DNA from: Wukongibacter sp050859025
Lineage (GTDB): Bacteria; Bacillota; Clostridia; Peptostreptococcales; Caminicellaceae
Length of the DNA: 64,000 nucleotides
Reading direction: 5' to 3'
NCBI RefSeq assembly: GCF_050859025.1
Contig: NZ_CP138200.1
Span: forward strand, 4,960,001 to 5,024,000
A program made the position numbers and the translations under genes. The notes under the pieces are model-generated. The model made no database searches. It was given only the letters and a program-made list of their open reading frames with translations, and was not told where the DNA came from. Position 1 is the first letter of the stretch; the number at the start of each line of letters is the position of its first letter. This document shows positions 1 through 9,579 of the stretch, one piece after another.

Positions 1-554
1 GTATTGCTAATAAAATAATTAAATCTAGGCATATAGCTGACTGCATAAAAGGCTAAAAGAATGGCAAGGTTTACTCCAAAGCCTAGCCACATGAGCTTCT
101 TATTAACAGGATTAGCAAGAAATCCAGTTGTGCTTTGATAAACAATTACAATAATATTAATACACACAAGGACAATTTGGTGTACTGTCAAGCTTTGAAT
201 GCATATATTTGTAGCATTGTGTATATCTATATTTTTCCGTGTCATATAGTATATCTGCATGGGTTGTCCTCCAGAGGAGAACGGCGTAATCCCATTAAAG
301 AACTGTGTTGCTAGAGTCATCCCAAATGGGAATAAATAATTATAGGTTTTATCATTTTTACGAACAAAGGTACCTAATGCCATAGCCTCAAACGTCCAAA
401 ACACTATAATACAGAAAATACTTAATAGTAAAAATCGAATATCAACCTTTAATAACTGCTTAAGAACTGCATCAAACTCATTTCTTAAAGAGAAAAACAA
501 TATAATTAGGATTATAGCTAAAACAGTTGTGAGGTTCTTTTTAACTGACTTCAC
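1..554 (-). CDS. Lysylphosphatidylglycerol synthase transmembrane (AglD/MprF N-terminal-like) family protein, partial
   Basis: Reading leftwards from a GTG at 552-554, an open frame runs off the left edge, so only the N-terminal 184 residues are visible. The protein has at least four hydrophobic segments and contains the sequence ITPFSSGGQPMQIYYM near residue 90, the hallmark of the UPF0104/PF03706 family related to the flippase part of MprF. The start overlaps the end of the glycosyltransferase gene by 14 bases, so the two are translationally coupled. This pairing with a GT4 glycosyltransferase is common in Clostridia and suggests a role in making or flipping a glycolipid. The substrate cannot be told. 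The family call is firm and the function is inference. Confidence 0.85.
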   Translation of the reverse strand, partial: MKSVKKNLTTVLAIILIILFFSLRNEFDAVLKQLLKVDIRFLLLSIFCIIVFWTFEAMALGTFVRKNDKTYNYLFPFGMTLATQFFNGITPFSSGGQPMQIYYMTRKNIDIHNATNICIQSLTVHQIVLVCINIIVIVYQSTTGFLANPVNKKLMWLGFGVNLAILLAFYAVSYMPRFNYFISN

Positions 555-1758
555 TATTTATTCTCAAATGTTCTTTTATTCTAGTTTTCCTCTTAATAGA
601 TGGATATTTAGCATATATCTCCTCGTATAACCTTTCAATTCTTTCAGCATATTTTTCTGCTGAGAGCATCTTAACGGCCTTATAAGCATTGTCTATAATT
701 ATATTTTTTTTCTCATCACAATTTAATATTTCATCTATTATACCGGCTAATTCATTATCATTTGAAAATAATCTCCCAGAGATTCCATCCTCTATTACCT
801 CTATTATGTTCTTATCATTAAAAGTAACCACAGGAACACCACTGGCCATAGCTTCAACAATTGTTAATCCTTGGGTCTCAACCTTTGAAGCACTAACAAA
901 CACATCGGCTATTCTATAATATAATTCAATCTTCTCCCAGGGAATCTCTCCGGTGAAGCTTACATATCCATCTATTTTAAGTTCACGACATAGCTCCTCC
1001 ATCTTTTTCTTTTCTTGTCCATCTCCAACTATAACTAATTTAGTGTTGGGAGCTTCTTTCCAAATTTTATGAAATTGTCTTATAATAACATCTACTCTTT
1101 TCTCCTTCGTTACTCTACTTAAGGATAGAATTACTCTATCATCATCACCTAGTCCCATCTTATCTTTGATTAGTTCAACCTCTTTGCTTTCTACCTCACT
1201 ATTAAAAAATTTATCTATATGAATCCCTGATGGAATAACACTAATCTTCTCATTTATATCAAATGAATCAATAGCATCTTTAGTCTTATGACTAGGAACA
1301 ATAACTGCTTCACATTTTTTAGTATGATTTTTTGCAAGATATGACACCATATGTGACACTATCCCTTCTATATGGTAATCCGATAATATAGTATTAACAT
1401 ACACATCATATATGGTATGACAAGTATGAATCAAAGGGATGTTCTTCTTCTTGGCTATCTTAGCTCCTACCATTCCAACAAAAAATTCAGTATGGGTATG
1501 GATTACATCAAAATCCATTTCTCCTAATTCCTTCACTATTGATGGGTTTATATAGTATCCAACCTGTATATCCATAAACTTAACAGATGGTATTCTAATT
1601 ATATTGTCTTTTTTGCTGTCAACATGACCAGGTACTTTTATTGTAACTATAGTAACATCATGTCCACGTCTTACTAATTCCTCTTCCAAAGTTAATATAG
1701 ATGATGTTACTCCCCCTAATAGCGGATAATAAATATCTGTAAAGATTCCTATTTTCAT
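541..1758 (-). CDS. GT4-family glycosyltransferase
   Basis: A cytosolic, retaining sugar transferase of the GT-B fold, likely using a nucleotide sugar to glycosylate a lipid or polymer. The N-terminus (KIGIFTDIYYPLLGGV) is the classic start of the acceptor-binding Rossmann domain. The C-terminal half carries ETQGLTIVEAMASGVPVV, the E-x7-E donor-binding motif. I place the start at the ATG at 1758, preceded by AGGATGTGAG, rather than at an in-frame ATG at 1812 that has no ribosome binding site. The length is then about 405 residues, usual for the family. It overlaps the downstream membrane protein by 14 bases. Similar proteins include glucosyl-diacylglycerol synthases, but the substrate is not settled by sequence. 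Confidence 0.88.
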   Translation of the reverse strand: MKIGIFTDIYYPLLGGVTSSILTLEEELVRRGHDVTIVTIKVPGHVDSKKDNIIRIPSVKFMDIQVGYYINPSIVKELGEMDFDVIHTHTEFFVGMVGAKIAKKKNIPLIHTCHTIYDVYVNTILSDYHIEGIVSHMVSYLAKNHTKKCEAVIVPSHKTKDAIDSFDINEKISVIPSGIHIDKFFNSEVESKEVELIKDKMGLGDDDRVILSLSRVTKEKRVDVIIRQFHKIWKEAPNTKLVIVGDGQEKKKMEELCRELKIDGYVSFTGEIPWEKIELYYRIADVFVSASKVETQGLTIVEAMASGVPVVTFNDKNIIEVIEDGISGRLFSNDNELAGIIDEILNCDEKKNIIIDNAYKAVKMLSAEKYAERIERLYEEIYAKYPSIKRKTRIKEHLRINSEVS

Positions 1759-2228
1759 ATTCTCACATCCTATTTCTTTGACTTTCCCTAAGCTGTTATA
1801 TTTCTTATTCATTATAATTGTATTATATTATTAATCTATTAGAAATACCTTCTTAAGAAATTATAAATTTCTTTGATAAATTCATAATATCAATTAAAAA
1901 TTAAAAATTGATGAAATTTTTCTTACAAATTTGTGAAATTTTTTATAGCACATAGGAAATTATAAATTTTTTGAACTTGTAACTAGCTCTAAAATTCCCA
2001 TTATGAGTCTAGACAATATCTACTTTGAAAAGCTTTATAGAAAACTTTGTTCTTTAATGAAGGCCTTTATCTATACTTAATGCCATTTAGTTTATCTAAT
2101 GAATTGATTAATGCAAATATTTTTATATAAAACAAATAAAACTTCAAATTTTGGAAGTATAAAGCCTTTAAACATGATATACTATTTTTTATGAGTATGG
2201 TTAAAATAAATATATAAATTGTAATAAA
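1759..2228. other. AT-rich spacer without a gene
   Basis: No coding frame with a ribosome binding site was found. The left part must hold the promoter of the minus-strand glycosyltransferase operon (a TATAAT-like hexamer lies near 1805). The right part leads into the palindromic repeat ahead of the helicase gene. Confidence 0.5.
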
Positions 2229-2332
2229 TATAGGGTTCAAATAGTAGAACTTAATTTATACATGTACAAATACTCAGTGGTTCTGGGAGTTTTGGACATG
2301 TATAAATTAAAGTCTCTACTTGAATCCCTATA
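2229..2332. repeat. Palindromic repeat family PR1, copy A
   Basis: A 104-base imperfect inverted repeat beginning and ending in TATA. The inner arms read TTAATTTATACATGT and ACATGTATAAATTAA, which are almost perfectly complementary and would fold into a long hairpin. It is nearly identical to the copy at 28396-28499 and shares its arms with four further copies in this window. It sits about 30 bases ahead of the dbpA ribosome binding site. The fixed size, TATA ends and lack of coding capacity suggest a miniature transposable element. Confidence 0.9.
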
Positions 2333-2379
2333 TAACTCACAAACTCAGTGCTGTTATTTAAAGAGGAAGGATCAAGACT

Positions 2380-3810
2380 ATGGAGATAAAAGAAATAAAA
2401 TTTAAAGATTATCCCCTGTCCAACGAAATAAAAAGGGGACTTAGTGAATTAGGTTTTAAAAAACCTTTGAAGGTCCAATCAGTAGTTATACCAAAGATAT
2501 TGAAGGAAGATAAGGATTTGATTGTAAAATCCCAAACCGGAAGTGGTAAAACTGCTACATTTGCTATACCTATATGCGAAAAGATAGATGTAGAATTAGA
2601 AGCAACCCAAATGCTTGTGCTTACACCTACAAGAGAATTGGCTGAGCAAATTAAATACGATATTAGTGGTATTGGAAAATATAAGGGAATTAAATGTGCT
2701 GCAGTATATGGTAAACAGCCCATAGAGATGCAGAGAATGGAATTAAAAAAGAAACCCCATGTAATAGCTGGAACTCCAGGAAGAATGATGGATCACCTTA
2801 AACGAAAGAATGTAAAACTAGATAACTTAAAATATTTAGTTATTGATGAAGCCGATGAAATGCTTATAATGGGATTTGGTGACCAAATAGATGAAATAGT
2901 GAGTAAGCTCCCTGACGATAGGACTACATTACTATTTTCAGCAACTATGCCTGAAAAGGTACAGTATCTAAGTCAAAAATATATGAATAATCCTGAAAAT
3001 ATAGAGATCGAATCAGATGTAAGTACCTTAGATAAGATTGAGCAGATATACTATTCTGTAGAAGCCCTTAAAAAAGTGGACTTTCTAAAAAAGATGCTTA
3101 AACGTGAAAGACCAAAGAAAACTATTATATTCTGTAATACTCAGGAACAAGTTGAAAGACTTTACGCTATAATGAAAAAATGGAGCCATTTTATATGTCA
3201 GGTTCATGGTGGAATGCCACAAAGAGCTAGAATGGATAAGCTTACTGGTTTTAAGAAAGGTCAATATAATACTTTAATAGCTACTGATGTTGCAGCTAGA
3301 GGAATCCATGTGGAAGGTGTTACCCATGTCGTAAACTTCTTCGTTCCCTTTGATAATGAGAATTATATCCACAGAATTGGTAGAACAGGAAGAGTCCACG
3401 AGGGTGGTGTAGCTATCACCTTTGTTACAGAACCTGAAAAAAACAGATTTGAAGAACTTCAAGATTTTCTTGGCTATAAAATCCCTTGTAAAGGCGGACA
3501 TGTAGAAAGAAGAATCGGAAAGAAAACTTTGAAGAAAGCTACTAAGCAAACACGTTACAAATCCGGTAAGATAAGTGGTTCAGTCATTCAGTTAAGTGCG
3601 GGGAAAACTAATGGACGCTTTACAAATAAAGATATAATATCAGCAATAAGAAAGATCGGTGGTCTTAAACAAGAAAATATTGGTAAGATAGATATTAAAG
3701 ATAAGATTACCAATATTGAAATATTAGGAGGAAAGGAAAGAATTGTCTTAAAGGGTTTGAGAGAAACTAAAATTAAGGGTAAGCTATATCGAGCTAAAAT
3801 AAAAAACTAA
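2380..3810 (+). CDS. dbpA: DEAD-box ATP-dependent RNA helicase DbpA
   Basis: ATP-driven RNA helicase acting on 23S rRNA during assembly of the large ribosomal subunit. The motifs lie in family order: Q motif near residues 26-35, SQTGSGKT (51-58), PTRELAEQ (83-90), TPGR, DEAD (156-159), SAT near 188 and HRIGRTGR near 335. The last 75 or so residues form the DbpA RNA-binding domain (PF03880), which in characterised members recognises hairpin 92 of 23S rRNA. This domain separates it from other DEAD helicases and supports the symbol. The start is well defined by GAGGAAGG nine bases upstream. The gene stands alone between a PR1 repeat and a terminator. Confidence 0.93.
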   Translation: MEIKEIKFKDYPLSNEIKRGLSELGFKKPLKVQSVVIPKILKEDKDLIVKSQTGSGKTATFAIPICEKIDVELEATQMLVLTPTRELAEQIKYDISGIGKYKGIKCAAVYGKQPIEMQRMELKKKPHVIAGTPGRMMDHLKRKNVKLDNLKYLVIDEADEMLIMGFGDQIDEIVSKLPDDRTTLLFSATMPEKVQYLSQKYMNNPENIEIESDVSTLDKIEQIYYSVEALKKVDFLKKMLKRERPKKTIIFCNTQEQVERLYAIMKKWSHFICQVHGGMPQRARMDKLTGFKKGQYNTLIATDVAARGIHVEGVTHVVNFFVPFDNENYIHRIGRTGRVHEGGVAITFVTEPEKNRFEELQDFLGYKIPCKGGHVERRIGKKTLKKATKQTRYKSGKISGSVIQLSAGKTNGRFTNKDIISAIRKIGGLKQENIGKIDIKDKITNIEILGGKERIVLKGLRETKIKGKLYRAKIKN

Positions 3811-3823
3811 AACTATATTTTGA

Positions 3824-3860
3824 GCAGGCACTTGCTATTTTAATTTAGTGCCTGCTTCAT
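3824..3860 (+). terminator. Hairpin terminator after dbpA
   Basis: A perfect nine-base-pair stem (GCAGGCACT at 3824-3832 with AGTGCCTGC at 3847-3855) begins 14 bases after the dbpA stop. The following T-tract is short (TTCATTAAT), so termination may be incomplete. Confidence 0.65.
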
Positions 3861-3900
3861 TAATATCCATAAAATTGACAGAATTTGTTCCCTATGCCCA

Positions 3901-4002
3901 TCTCTATTCCTAGGTGTTTCCAATACCAAAGGATTATTCGATTTAGGTTTATTGGAATTGGATAAGTCTAAATTTATAGAGGATATAGATAGACTATTTT
4001 AA
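3901..4002 (+). pseudogene. Possible C-terminal gene remnant
   Basis: An open stretch without a start codon encodes a protein-like tail, GLFDLGLLELDKSKFIED followed by IDRLF and a stop at 4000-4002. Codon choice resembles the neighbouring genes. No family is recognised. It may be the surviving 3' end of a gene lost when the helicase region was rearranged, or it may be chance. Confidence 0.2.
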
Positions 4003-4081
4003 CTAAAAGCCTGTATGCTATACAGATTTTTAAGAAAGCTTTTATAATCAAAGCTTTTATCCTTTTAGATAGCCTAAATTG

Positions 4082-4121
4082 AAAAAGTGATTTATCAAAT
4101 AATTTGATAAGTCACTTTTTT
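4082..4121. terminator. Bidirectional hairpin terminator
   Basis: A stem of about 17 pairs with one mismatch (AAGTGATTTATCAAAT against ATTTGATAAGTCACTT) is flanked by A and T tracts, giving T-runs on both strands. It lies between the plus-strand helicase region and the convergent minus-strand nucleotidyltransferase. Confidence 0.7.
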
Positions 4122-4176
4122 CTTATTCAATTACTATATATTTTTTTAAGTTTTTCATATTTACTAGCTGCAAATG

Positions 4177-4866
4177 TTAGATAACGCCTTTAAGCATTTT
4201 GCTCCCCCATTTTTCCAGAATTTCAAAATAGTACTCTGGTCTTTCTTCTCTATCCTTTTCTAATTTACTCCAGTTAATGTTGATATCTAAAATCTCTTTA
4301 TCGTCATTTTCCAATATACTTAACATTTCCTTTTTAGTAAGTATATATTCCCTTTTAAATAATAGCATCCATGCTTGTAGAATAAAAAAGCTTGATTTAT
4401 ATGAATGACTTAAATTATGTACATCTTTTTTAATATCTGGTCCATAGATAAAACTATGCCTTACTGCCTCAACAATCATTGCTGATGAAATCTTGATGTG
4501 TTCTCTTAAATCAGATTCATTAGGATTACTTACCAAATCATATATGTTTCCATGCAGTACCTGACATCCATAAATAAACTGAACTAATTCATGGGAAGGC
4601 CATGCTTTAATTTCCTCTGTACTACAAATAAATCCGCAGGCTAAATTGCTATGAGGCATTTCTTTTATTATTCTTTTATATGTGATTATATCATTAAAAT
4701 CAATATTATCTAATATAACATTAACATCAATATCACTAGAAGAAGTAGCTTCACCCCTAACCCAGCTACCTATATGTCCCACAAAGATTAGTCTGCTTCC
4801 AAAGCTCTTTTTTAACTTATCCATCAATAGATCCAACCACTTATCTATATCTATTTTTTTATCCAT
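4177..4866 (-). CDS. Nucleotidyltransferase-domain protein
   Basis: A 229-residue protein whose first 60 residues carry the DNA polymerase beta superfamily signature: GSW at 33-35 and a paired acidic motif DID at 45-47. This is the catalytic core of enzymes that move nucleotide monophosphates to drugs, proteins or RNA. The C-terminal half is helical and could be a HEPN-like or substrate-binding region. Aminoglycoside adenylyltransferases share this layout, so drug modification is one possibility, but nothing fixes the substrate. The start is supported by GGGAGG eight bases upstream. It is a single-gene unit ending at a bidirectional terminator. Confidence 0.75.
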   Translation of the reverse strand: MDKKIDIDKWLDLLMDKLKKSFGSRLIFVGHIGSWVRGEATSSSDIDVNVILDNIDFNDIITYKRIIKEMPHSNLACGFICSTEEIKAWPSHELVQFIYGCQVLHGNIYDLVSNPNESDLREHIKISSAMIVEAVRHSFIYGPDIKKDVHNLSHSYKSSFFILQAWMLLFKREYILTKKEMLSILENDDKEILDININWSKLEKDREERPEYYFEILEKWGSKMLKGVI

Positions 4867-4918
4867 AATTTCCTCCCTTATTTATTTCTTTAGTATTATA
4901 GAGATTTCTACTAATTAG

Positions 4919-5272
4919 TTTTTTCTAATTTATAACTTTAATAACAATATTATACATAATTTATATTCATATTTAAACTTGGATTAAGGATGAATTTCTA
5001 TAATTCAACCCTAATTTCACTTACAACAAAGAAAAAACTTAATAATTCTCAAATTTTCAAATTTTTTCTTGCTCAGATATCATTTTTATTATATACTATT
5101 CTTGAGATCGTGCCTAAAATAATTCTATACTTTTTCTATTCATTCTTTTCTAGCAGTTTCTTTCAACTCACCTTGTCTTCAAATCAAGCTTATTGTAAAA
5201 GTTGATATTTCACCCATAAGGTAAAATAAATACAAATTCAAATAACCTAGCTATAGAAACTGGCTAAGTATA
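4919..5272. other. AT-rich spacer without a recognised feature
   Basis: The only open frame, on the plus strand at 4990-5205, is rich in F, S and I, has no ribosome binding site and shows no similarity pattern that I recognise. Nothing else was seen apart from whatever promoter drives the minus-strand nucleotidyltransferase. Confidence 0.4.
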
Positions 5273-6571
5273 TTAATGTAACTTACCCATAGGAATCAAA
5301 TTCTTGCTACCCTCACCTATATAACTATCATGATTATATATAGACTTTTTAAATACTATTATACAAAAGATTAGGCTTAATGATGCTATCATTATGCAAA
5401 TCCATGTATCAATCTTGTCAAATAATACTCCAAATACCATTTGTCCAAGAGGGGTAGCAGCAGTTGTCATAGCTACCATTACAGCTGTGACCCTTCCCAT
5501 AATTGATATCGGAACTACTTTTTGTATAACAGTATTTACTGCTATGCTCCCTGTCGAAGTAACTAATGCTAATAAAAATGCTATTACTAAAAGATATATA
5601 TAAGGTATTATATTGCTACTAAATAGATTAATAAAAAAATCAGTGGTTATAAGAGAAAGAAGGGCTAATATGAATCCGTCTAATAAAATATATGTCACTA
5701 TAATTCTACTCTCTTTAAATTTCTTCATAATTACACTTCCAATAATAGGTCCTAATATAAATCCAAAAACTGTAACTGATTGAATTAGACCATATTGATA
5801 ATCACTAACTTTTAATATTGTTTTGGATATATATATAACTCCAATAGACATTACCGGTACAAATGAGAAGTTAGCAAGCATTGAAAGAAATACAATTGTA
5901 AATATAATCTTTTTATTTATAAGAAATTTAATTCCTTCAGCAAAGTCACCTTTAAATGAGCTAAAATCAAGTTTCTTCGGTTTTGAATTAACCTTAGGAA
6001 TATTTATATAAAATTCACTCATAGCAGATAGTATAAAGCTTATTGAATTTATCATCAGCACAACTAACAATCCATATAGTCCAAATAGTATACCGGCTAG
6101 AACCGGAGCAATAAAGGCTCCTATATGTAGGATAAAGGAGTTTAGTGCATTGGCATCGGCAAGCTCTTCCTTTTTCATTATTGTAGGTATTACCGTAGTT
6201 ATCGCAGGATTAAACATAACAGATACTATTGATAGTAATACTACCAAAGCATATACATGTAGTAGTGTCAGTCCTCCATTAATAATATAGACTATGGCAC
6301 TACTCCCAATCAACAATCCACTTAATATATCTAAATAAACAATGATATTCTTTCTATCAAACCAATCAACAAAGACTCCAGCTATGGGACCCAAAAATAG
6401 GCGTGGTAATACAGCCAAGGCTAGAACTGAGGCAAAGGCTGTTGCGGAACCTGTAATTTTATACACATACAAGGATAAGGCAAAATCCTGCATTTCTGTT
6501 CCAATTAGAGAAACTAGTTTTCCTAGCATAAGCAAAGAAAAATCTTTCTTTTTTAAAAGGTGAATATTCAT
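5273..6571 (-). CDS. MFS exporter (RiPP locus, second copy)
   Basis: A 432-residue polytopic membrane protein of the major facilitator superfamily with about 12 hydrophobic segments. The motif A signature GPIAGVFVDWFDRKN lies between the second and third helices, in the MFS_3/EntS-like drug- and siderophore-exporter branch. It is a close paralog of the upstream gene at 6773-8074: both begin with LLK-KDFSLLMLG and a shared GT-MQ-FALSLYV segment. A good ribosome binding site (AAGGAG) precedes the ATG at 6571. As the last gene of the radical SAM peptide locus, it likely exports the mature peptide or gives immunity. That role is inferred from context only. Confidence 0.85.
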   Translation of the reverse strand: MNIHLLKKKDFSLLMLGKLVSLIGTEMQDFALSLYVYKITGSATAFASVLALAVLPRLFLGPIAGVFVDWFDRKNIIVYLDILSGLLIGSSAIVYIINGGLTLLHVYALVVLLSIVSVMFNPAITTVIPTIMKKEELADANALNSFILHIGAFIAPVLAGILFGLYGLLVVLMINSISFILSAMSEFYINIPKVNSKPKKLDFSSFKGDFAEGIKFLINKKIIFTIVFLSMLANFSFVPVMSIGVIYISKTILKVSDYQYGLIQSVTVFGFILGPIIGSVIMKKFKESRIIVTYILLDGFILALLSLITTDFFINLFSSNIIPYIYLLVIAFLLALVTSTGSIAVNTVIQKVVPISIMGRVTAVMVAMTTAATPLGQMVFGVLFDKIDTWICIMIASLSLIFCIIVFKKSIYNHDSYIGEGSKNLIPMGKLH

Positions 6572-6613
6572 GTAAGATAGTTCTCCTTAAATTATTTTAT
6601 TCTGAACATAAAC

Positions 6614-6634
6614 CAAAGGGTATCTAACCCTTTG
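6614..6634. repeat. Intergenic hairpin between the two MFS genes
   Basis: A perfect eight-base-pair stem (CAAAGGGT / ACCCTTTG) with a five-base loop. The T-tracts on either side are weak, so it could be a partial terminator or an mRNA-processing hairpin separating the two transporter genes. Confidence 0.4.
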
Positions 6635-6716
6635 ATTTATTGATGCTATTTATAACTCATTGGTTCTAGGCTTTAAAGTTAACTATATTGCTTTCTTGAC
6701 TGCAACTTTAAATAAA

Positions 6717-6760
6717 AACTCAGGGGCATCGAGCCACTTCGTTTTGATTAGATATTTCTT
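6717..6760 (+). repeat. Short degenerate repeat, copy 1
   Basis: The pattern AACTCAGG, a spacer of about 15 bases, CTTCGTTTT and a T-rich tail recurs at 36857-36897 and 38018-38059, always in intergenic DNA. The role is unknown. Confidence 0.4.
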
Positions 6761-6772
6761 CAAAAAATGACC

Positions 6773-8074
6773 TCAAACTAGTTGTATCTTATCAGAATTT
6801 TCAACAGCACTATTTTCTGCTTCGTTCTTATCACAATCAAGTAGATTACGTCTAAATACCATAGCGAAAATAAAGGTCAATACCGCAGATATTCCGATAC
6901 ATATCCATGCATAGGTTTTATCGAATAGAACTCCAAACACCATCTGTCCTAAAGGTATAGCTGCCATGCTTAGAGAACTATTAACAGAATTAATTCTCCC
7001 CATCATAGATAACGGTACTTGCCCTTGAAGCATAGTGTATATAGCTATATTTACAATGGAACTAACTAAAATAATTACAAAGTAAACTATTATCAGACTA
7101 ATATATGGTATTAAATTGCCAGTAAATAGGTTTAAGTATTGTGTAGATGATATTACTGCTACTACTCCATATAGTATGGCCATAGCTAAATGACCTAGAA
7201 ATATCATTCGTCCTAATTTGATTTTTTTTGAAATTATAGTCCCACTAATTGGTGCAATCATTATAGAAATTATTAAAATTGATTCAAAAACACCATATTG
7301 AGAATCTGTTATATTTAACATCTTCTTTAATATAAATAAAATCCCAATAGAATCAATAGGTGCCAAAACAAAATTGCATACTAATGCCAGAACAATTATA
7401 TTTAACATCAATTTATTTCCTTTAATATATTTAATTCCCTCTGAAAAGTCCTTCAAAAAAGAATCTATGTTAATTTGCTCTGGCTCTTTGTTTGTCCTTG
7501 GTATATTTATAAATATTTCACTTATAGCGGATAGTAAAAAACTAAACGAATTTATTACAAGCAATATAAATAAGTCGTAGAACCCTAATAATATTCCCGC
7601 TATTATTGGTGATATAAATTTAACTATATTTAATATGAAAGATCGAATGGCATTTGCATCCATTAATTCTTCCTTTTTAATAATAGAAGGAACAACTGTA
7701 GCTACCGCAGGGTTAAATAGTAATGAAATTATTGAAAAAAGAATAGCTAAAACATATATGTGGCTTAGAGATAATCCCCCGTTTATTTTATAAATCACTG
7801 CAAATATTGCAACTATAATACCAGATATTATATCTAAAAATACTATAATCTTTTTTCTATCAAACCAATCAGCAAAAACTCCTGCTATAGGTCCAAGTAT
7901 TAATTTTGGTATCATTGTTATTGCAAATACAGATGCAAATTTAGTAGCTGAACCCGTTATTTTTAACACATATAGAGATAGTGCAAACCCTTGCATTTGG
8001 GTCCCTAATAAAGACACGAGCTGACCTAGCATCAGCAAAGAAAAATCTTTTTGTTTTAAAAGTTTTATATTCAT
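6773..8074 (-). CDS. MFS exporter (RiPP locus, first copy)
   Basis: A 433-residue, roughly 12-helix major facilitator with motif A as GPIAGVFADWFDRKK, paralogous to the gene at 5273-6571. Its ATG overlaps the stop of the radical SAM gene by four bases (8071-8074), so the two are translationally coupled. This links the exporter to peptide maturation. Family members export small hydrophobic or peptidic compounds by proton antiport. Having two diverged copies in tandem suggests either a heteromeric pair, separate export of two products, or export plus self-immunity. The family is certain and the substrate is inference. Confidence 0.87.
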   Translation of the reverse strand: MNIKLLKQKDFSLLMLGQLVSLLGTQMQGFALSLYVLKITGSATKFASVFAITMIPKLILGPIAGVFADWFDRKKIIVFLDIISGIIVAIFAVIYKINGGLSLSHIYVLAILFSIISLLFNPAVATVVPSIIKKEELMDANAIRSFILNIVKFISPIIAGILLGFYDLFILLVINSFSFLLSAISEIFINIPRTNKEPEQINIDSFLKDFSEGIKYIKGNKLMLNIIVLALVCNFVLAPIDSIGILFILKKMLNITDSQYGVFESILIISIMIAPISGTIISKKIKLGRMIFLGHLAMAILYGVVAVISSTQYLNLFTGNLIPYISLIIVYFVIILVSSIVNIAIYTMLQGQVPLSMMGRINSVNSSLSMAAIPLGQMVFGVLFDKTYAWICIGISAVLTFIFAMVFRRNLLDCDKNEAENSAVENSDKIQLV

Positions 8075-9360
8075 AGAACATTCGCTTCTTTCACTAAATC
8101 ATTTGCTAAATCATGGTATATATGTAATCGTGCTAAATCTTCAAAGTTCATTCCATCAAATCGCTTTTTAGTTATACACACACTATTATTTTCATACTGA
8201 CCAAGATGACATCCTCCTATACACTTTGGTAGAAGATAGCATTCTCTACATTTTTCATTGCTCAATGCCGTAAGATACTTAGACTTTGTAAAACTTGACC
8301 CATTTGTTATATTTAATTCACCATTTTTCTCAATCGTTCCAAAATGTAATCCTTTTTCTGAAGCCATTTGACATGATGTTATTTTTCCATCGGGCTGTAC
8401 TGTAAAGGAATTTGTAAATGAAGCTTGACATATTGAATAACTGTTTTTAGTTTGACTAAATCTATATCCTTTATCAATCGCAGTCTTATATAAAGCAAAT
8501 TGATTTTCCTTCTTTTTATTTTGAAATACATTGCTTATACTTACTTCTATATTCTTTCTCTTCTCCTCAGGTATTCTTTCTAAAAGCATTGGTATAGAAT
8601 CTTTATTCTCTTTATCTAGATTAATCCTTAATGAAATCTGAATATTTTTTTCAGCAATTTTATTAATATTATCTAGTATTTTATCAAATGTACCACTTCC
8701 ATCCTTTAAAGGTCTACTTTTGTTATGATATTCTTTTTCCCCATCAAGAGTTATTTGGATACTTTTTATCCCCAAATCTTCCAGTTCGTTAATCCTTTCC
8801 TCTGTAAAAAGATATCCATTTGAGGTCATCTTTGCATTATAATTGCATCCTTCATTATCACAAATCTCTTGAAATCTCTTAGTAAGTTTTTTTATTGTCT
8901 CATATTCCAGCATAGGCTCTCCACCAAACCATGCAATGTGAAGCATCTTTATTTTCTTAGATACTTTTCTAACATAGTCAACTATATTTTCAATGATTTG
9001 ATCATTCATACGAAGGTCTTTACGTTCTTCATAACAATAACTACATCTAAAATTGCAGTTAAGGGTTGGTACTATAACCAAAAAGAAGATTCTGTCTTGA
9101 TACTTTGTTTTATTCATAAGGTAGCTAACTTTTTCAAGTTCATCTATATCATCATGAACAATCATTCCATTTTCTATAAATTTCTTTAGTGCCTCGCCTT
9201 CTTCAATCTCATATACATCTTTGTTAAGTTTATTCAGTAGGCTATCTAAAAATTCTCTTTGAGAAGGACTATATAATATATATTTACTTGATAGCGTATT
9301 ATAAATTGCATGTTGTTTGTCACTAAAAATTAGTTCTCTATTATAATTTGATAGCTTCAT
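8071..9360 (-). CDS. Radical SAM/SPASM peptide maturase
   Basis: A 429-residue iron-sulfur enzyme predicted to install radical-based crosslinks in a ribosomally made peptide. The N-terminal 90 residues resemble a peptide-recognition (PqqD/RRE-like) region. The SAM-cleaving cluster motif CxxxCxxC is at C102, C106 and C109, followed by GGEP at 146-149. The C-terminal SPASM region, which binds auxiliary clusters, shows cysteines at 311, 330, 371, 374, 380, 384 and 395. The start is backed by AAAAGGGG. Downstream it overlaps the first MFS gene. Upstream lie two small peptide genes that are candidate substrates. Sactipeptide and ranthipeptide maturases share this layout. The exact chemistry cannot be read from the sequence. 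Confidence 0.92.
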   Translation of the reverse strand: MKLSNYNRELIFSDKQHAIYNTLSSKYILYSPSQREFLDSLLNKLNKDVYEIEEGEALKKFIENGMIVHDDIDELEKVSYLMNKTKYQDRIFFLVIVPTLNCNFRCSYCYEERKDLRMNDQIIENIVDYVRKVSKKIKMLHIAWFGGEPMLEYETIKKLTKRFQEICDNEGCNYNAKMTSNGYLFTEERINELEDLGIKSIQITLDGEKEYHNKSRPLKDGSGTFDKILDNINKIAEKNIQISLRINLDKENKDSIPMLLERIPEEKRKNIEVSISNVFQNKKKENQFALYKTAIDKGYRFSQTKNSYSICQASFTNSFTVQPDGKITSCQMASEKGLHFGTIEKNGELNITNGSSFTKSKYLTALSNEKCRECYLLPKCIGGCHLGQYENNSVCITKKRFDGMNFEDLARLHIYHDLANDLVKEANVL

Positions 9361-9399
9361 ATGCTTTTACCCCTTTTCTCTTTTAAATTCAATATGTAT

Positions 9400-9503
9400 T
9401 ATAGAAATTCCAGTCAAAACTTTAATTTATACACATCAAAACTCCTAAGAATCATCGGATATTTTGATATGTATAAATTAAGTTCTACTATTTGAACCCT
9501 ATA
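9400..9503. repeat. Palindromic repeat family PR1, copy C (hybrid arms)
   Basis: A 104-base TATA-ended imperfect palindrome lying between the peptide genes and the radical SAM gene. Its left arm matches the copies at 51618 and 59666, while its right arm (reading CTACTATTTGAACCC) matches the complement of the copies at 2229 and 28396. This makes it a hybrid of two subfamilies. Confidence 0.88.
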
Positions 9504-9579
9504 TATATAAAAGTCTTTTATAAAGATTCTCAAAGTCGACTTTTTCTTTTAGTAATAAAAAAACTTGAAGGCATATTTC

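Noticed and set aside
4990..5205. A 71-codon plus-strand frame rich in F, S and I
   Set aside because: No ribosome binding site and no family-like features. The composition is what random AT-rich DNA gives.
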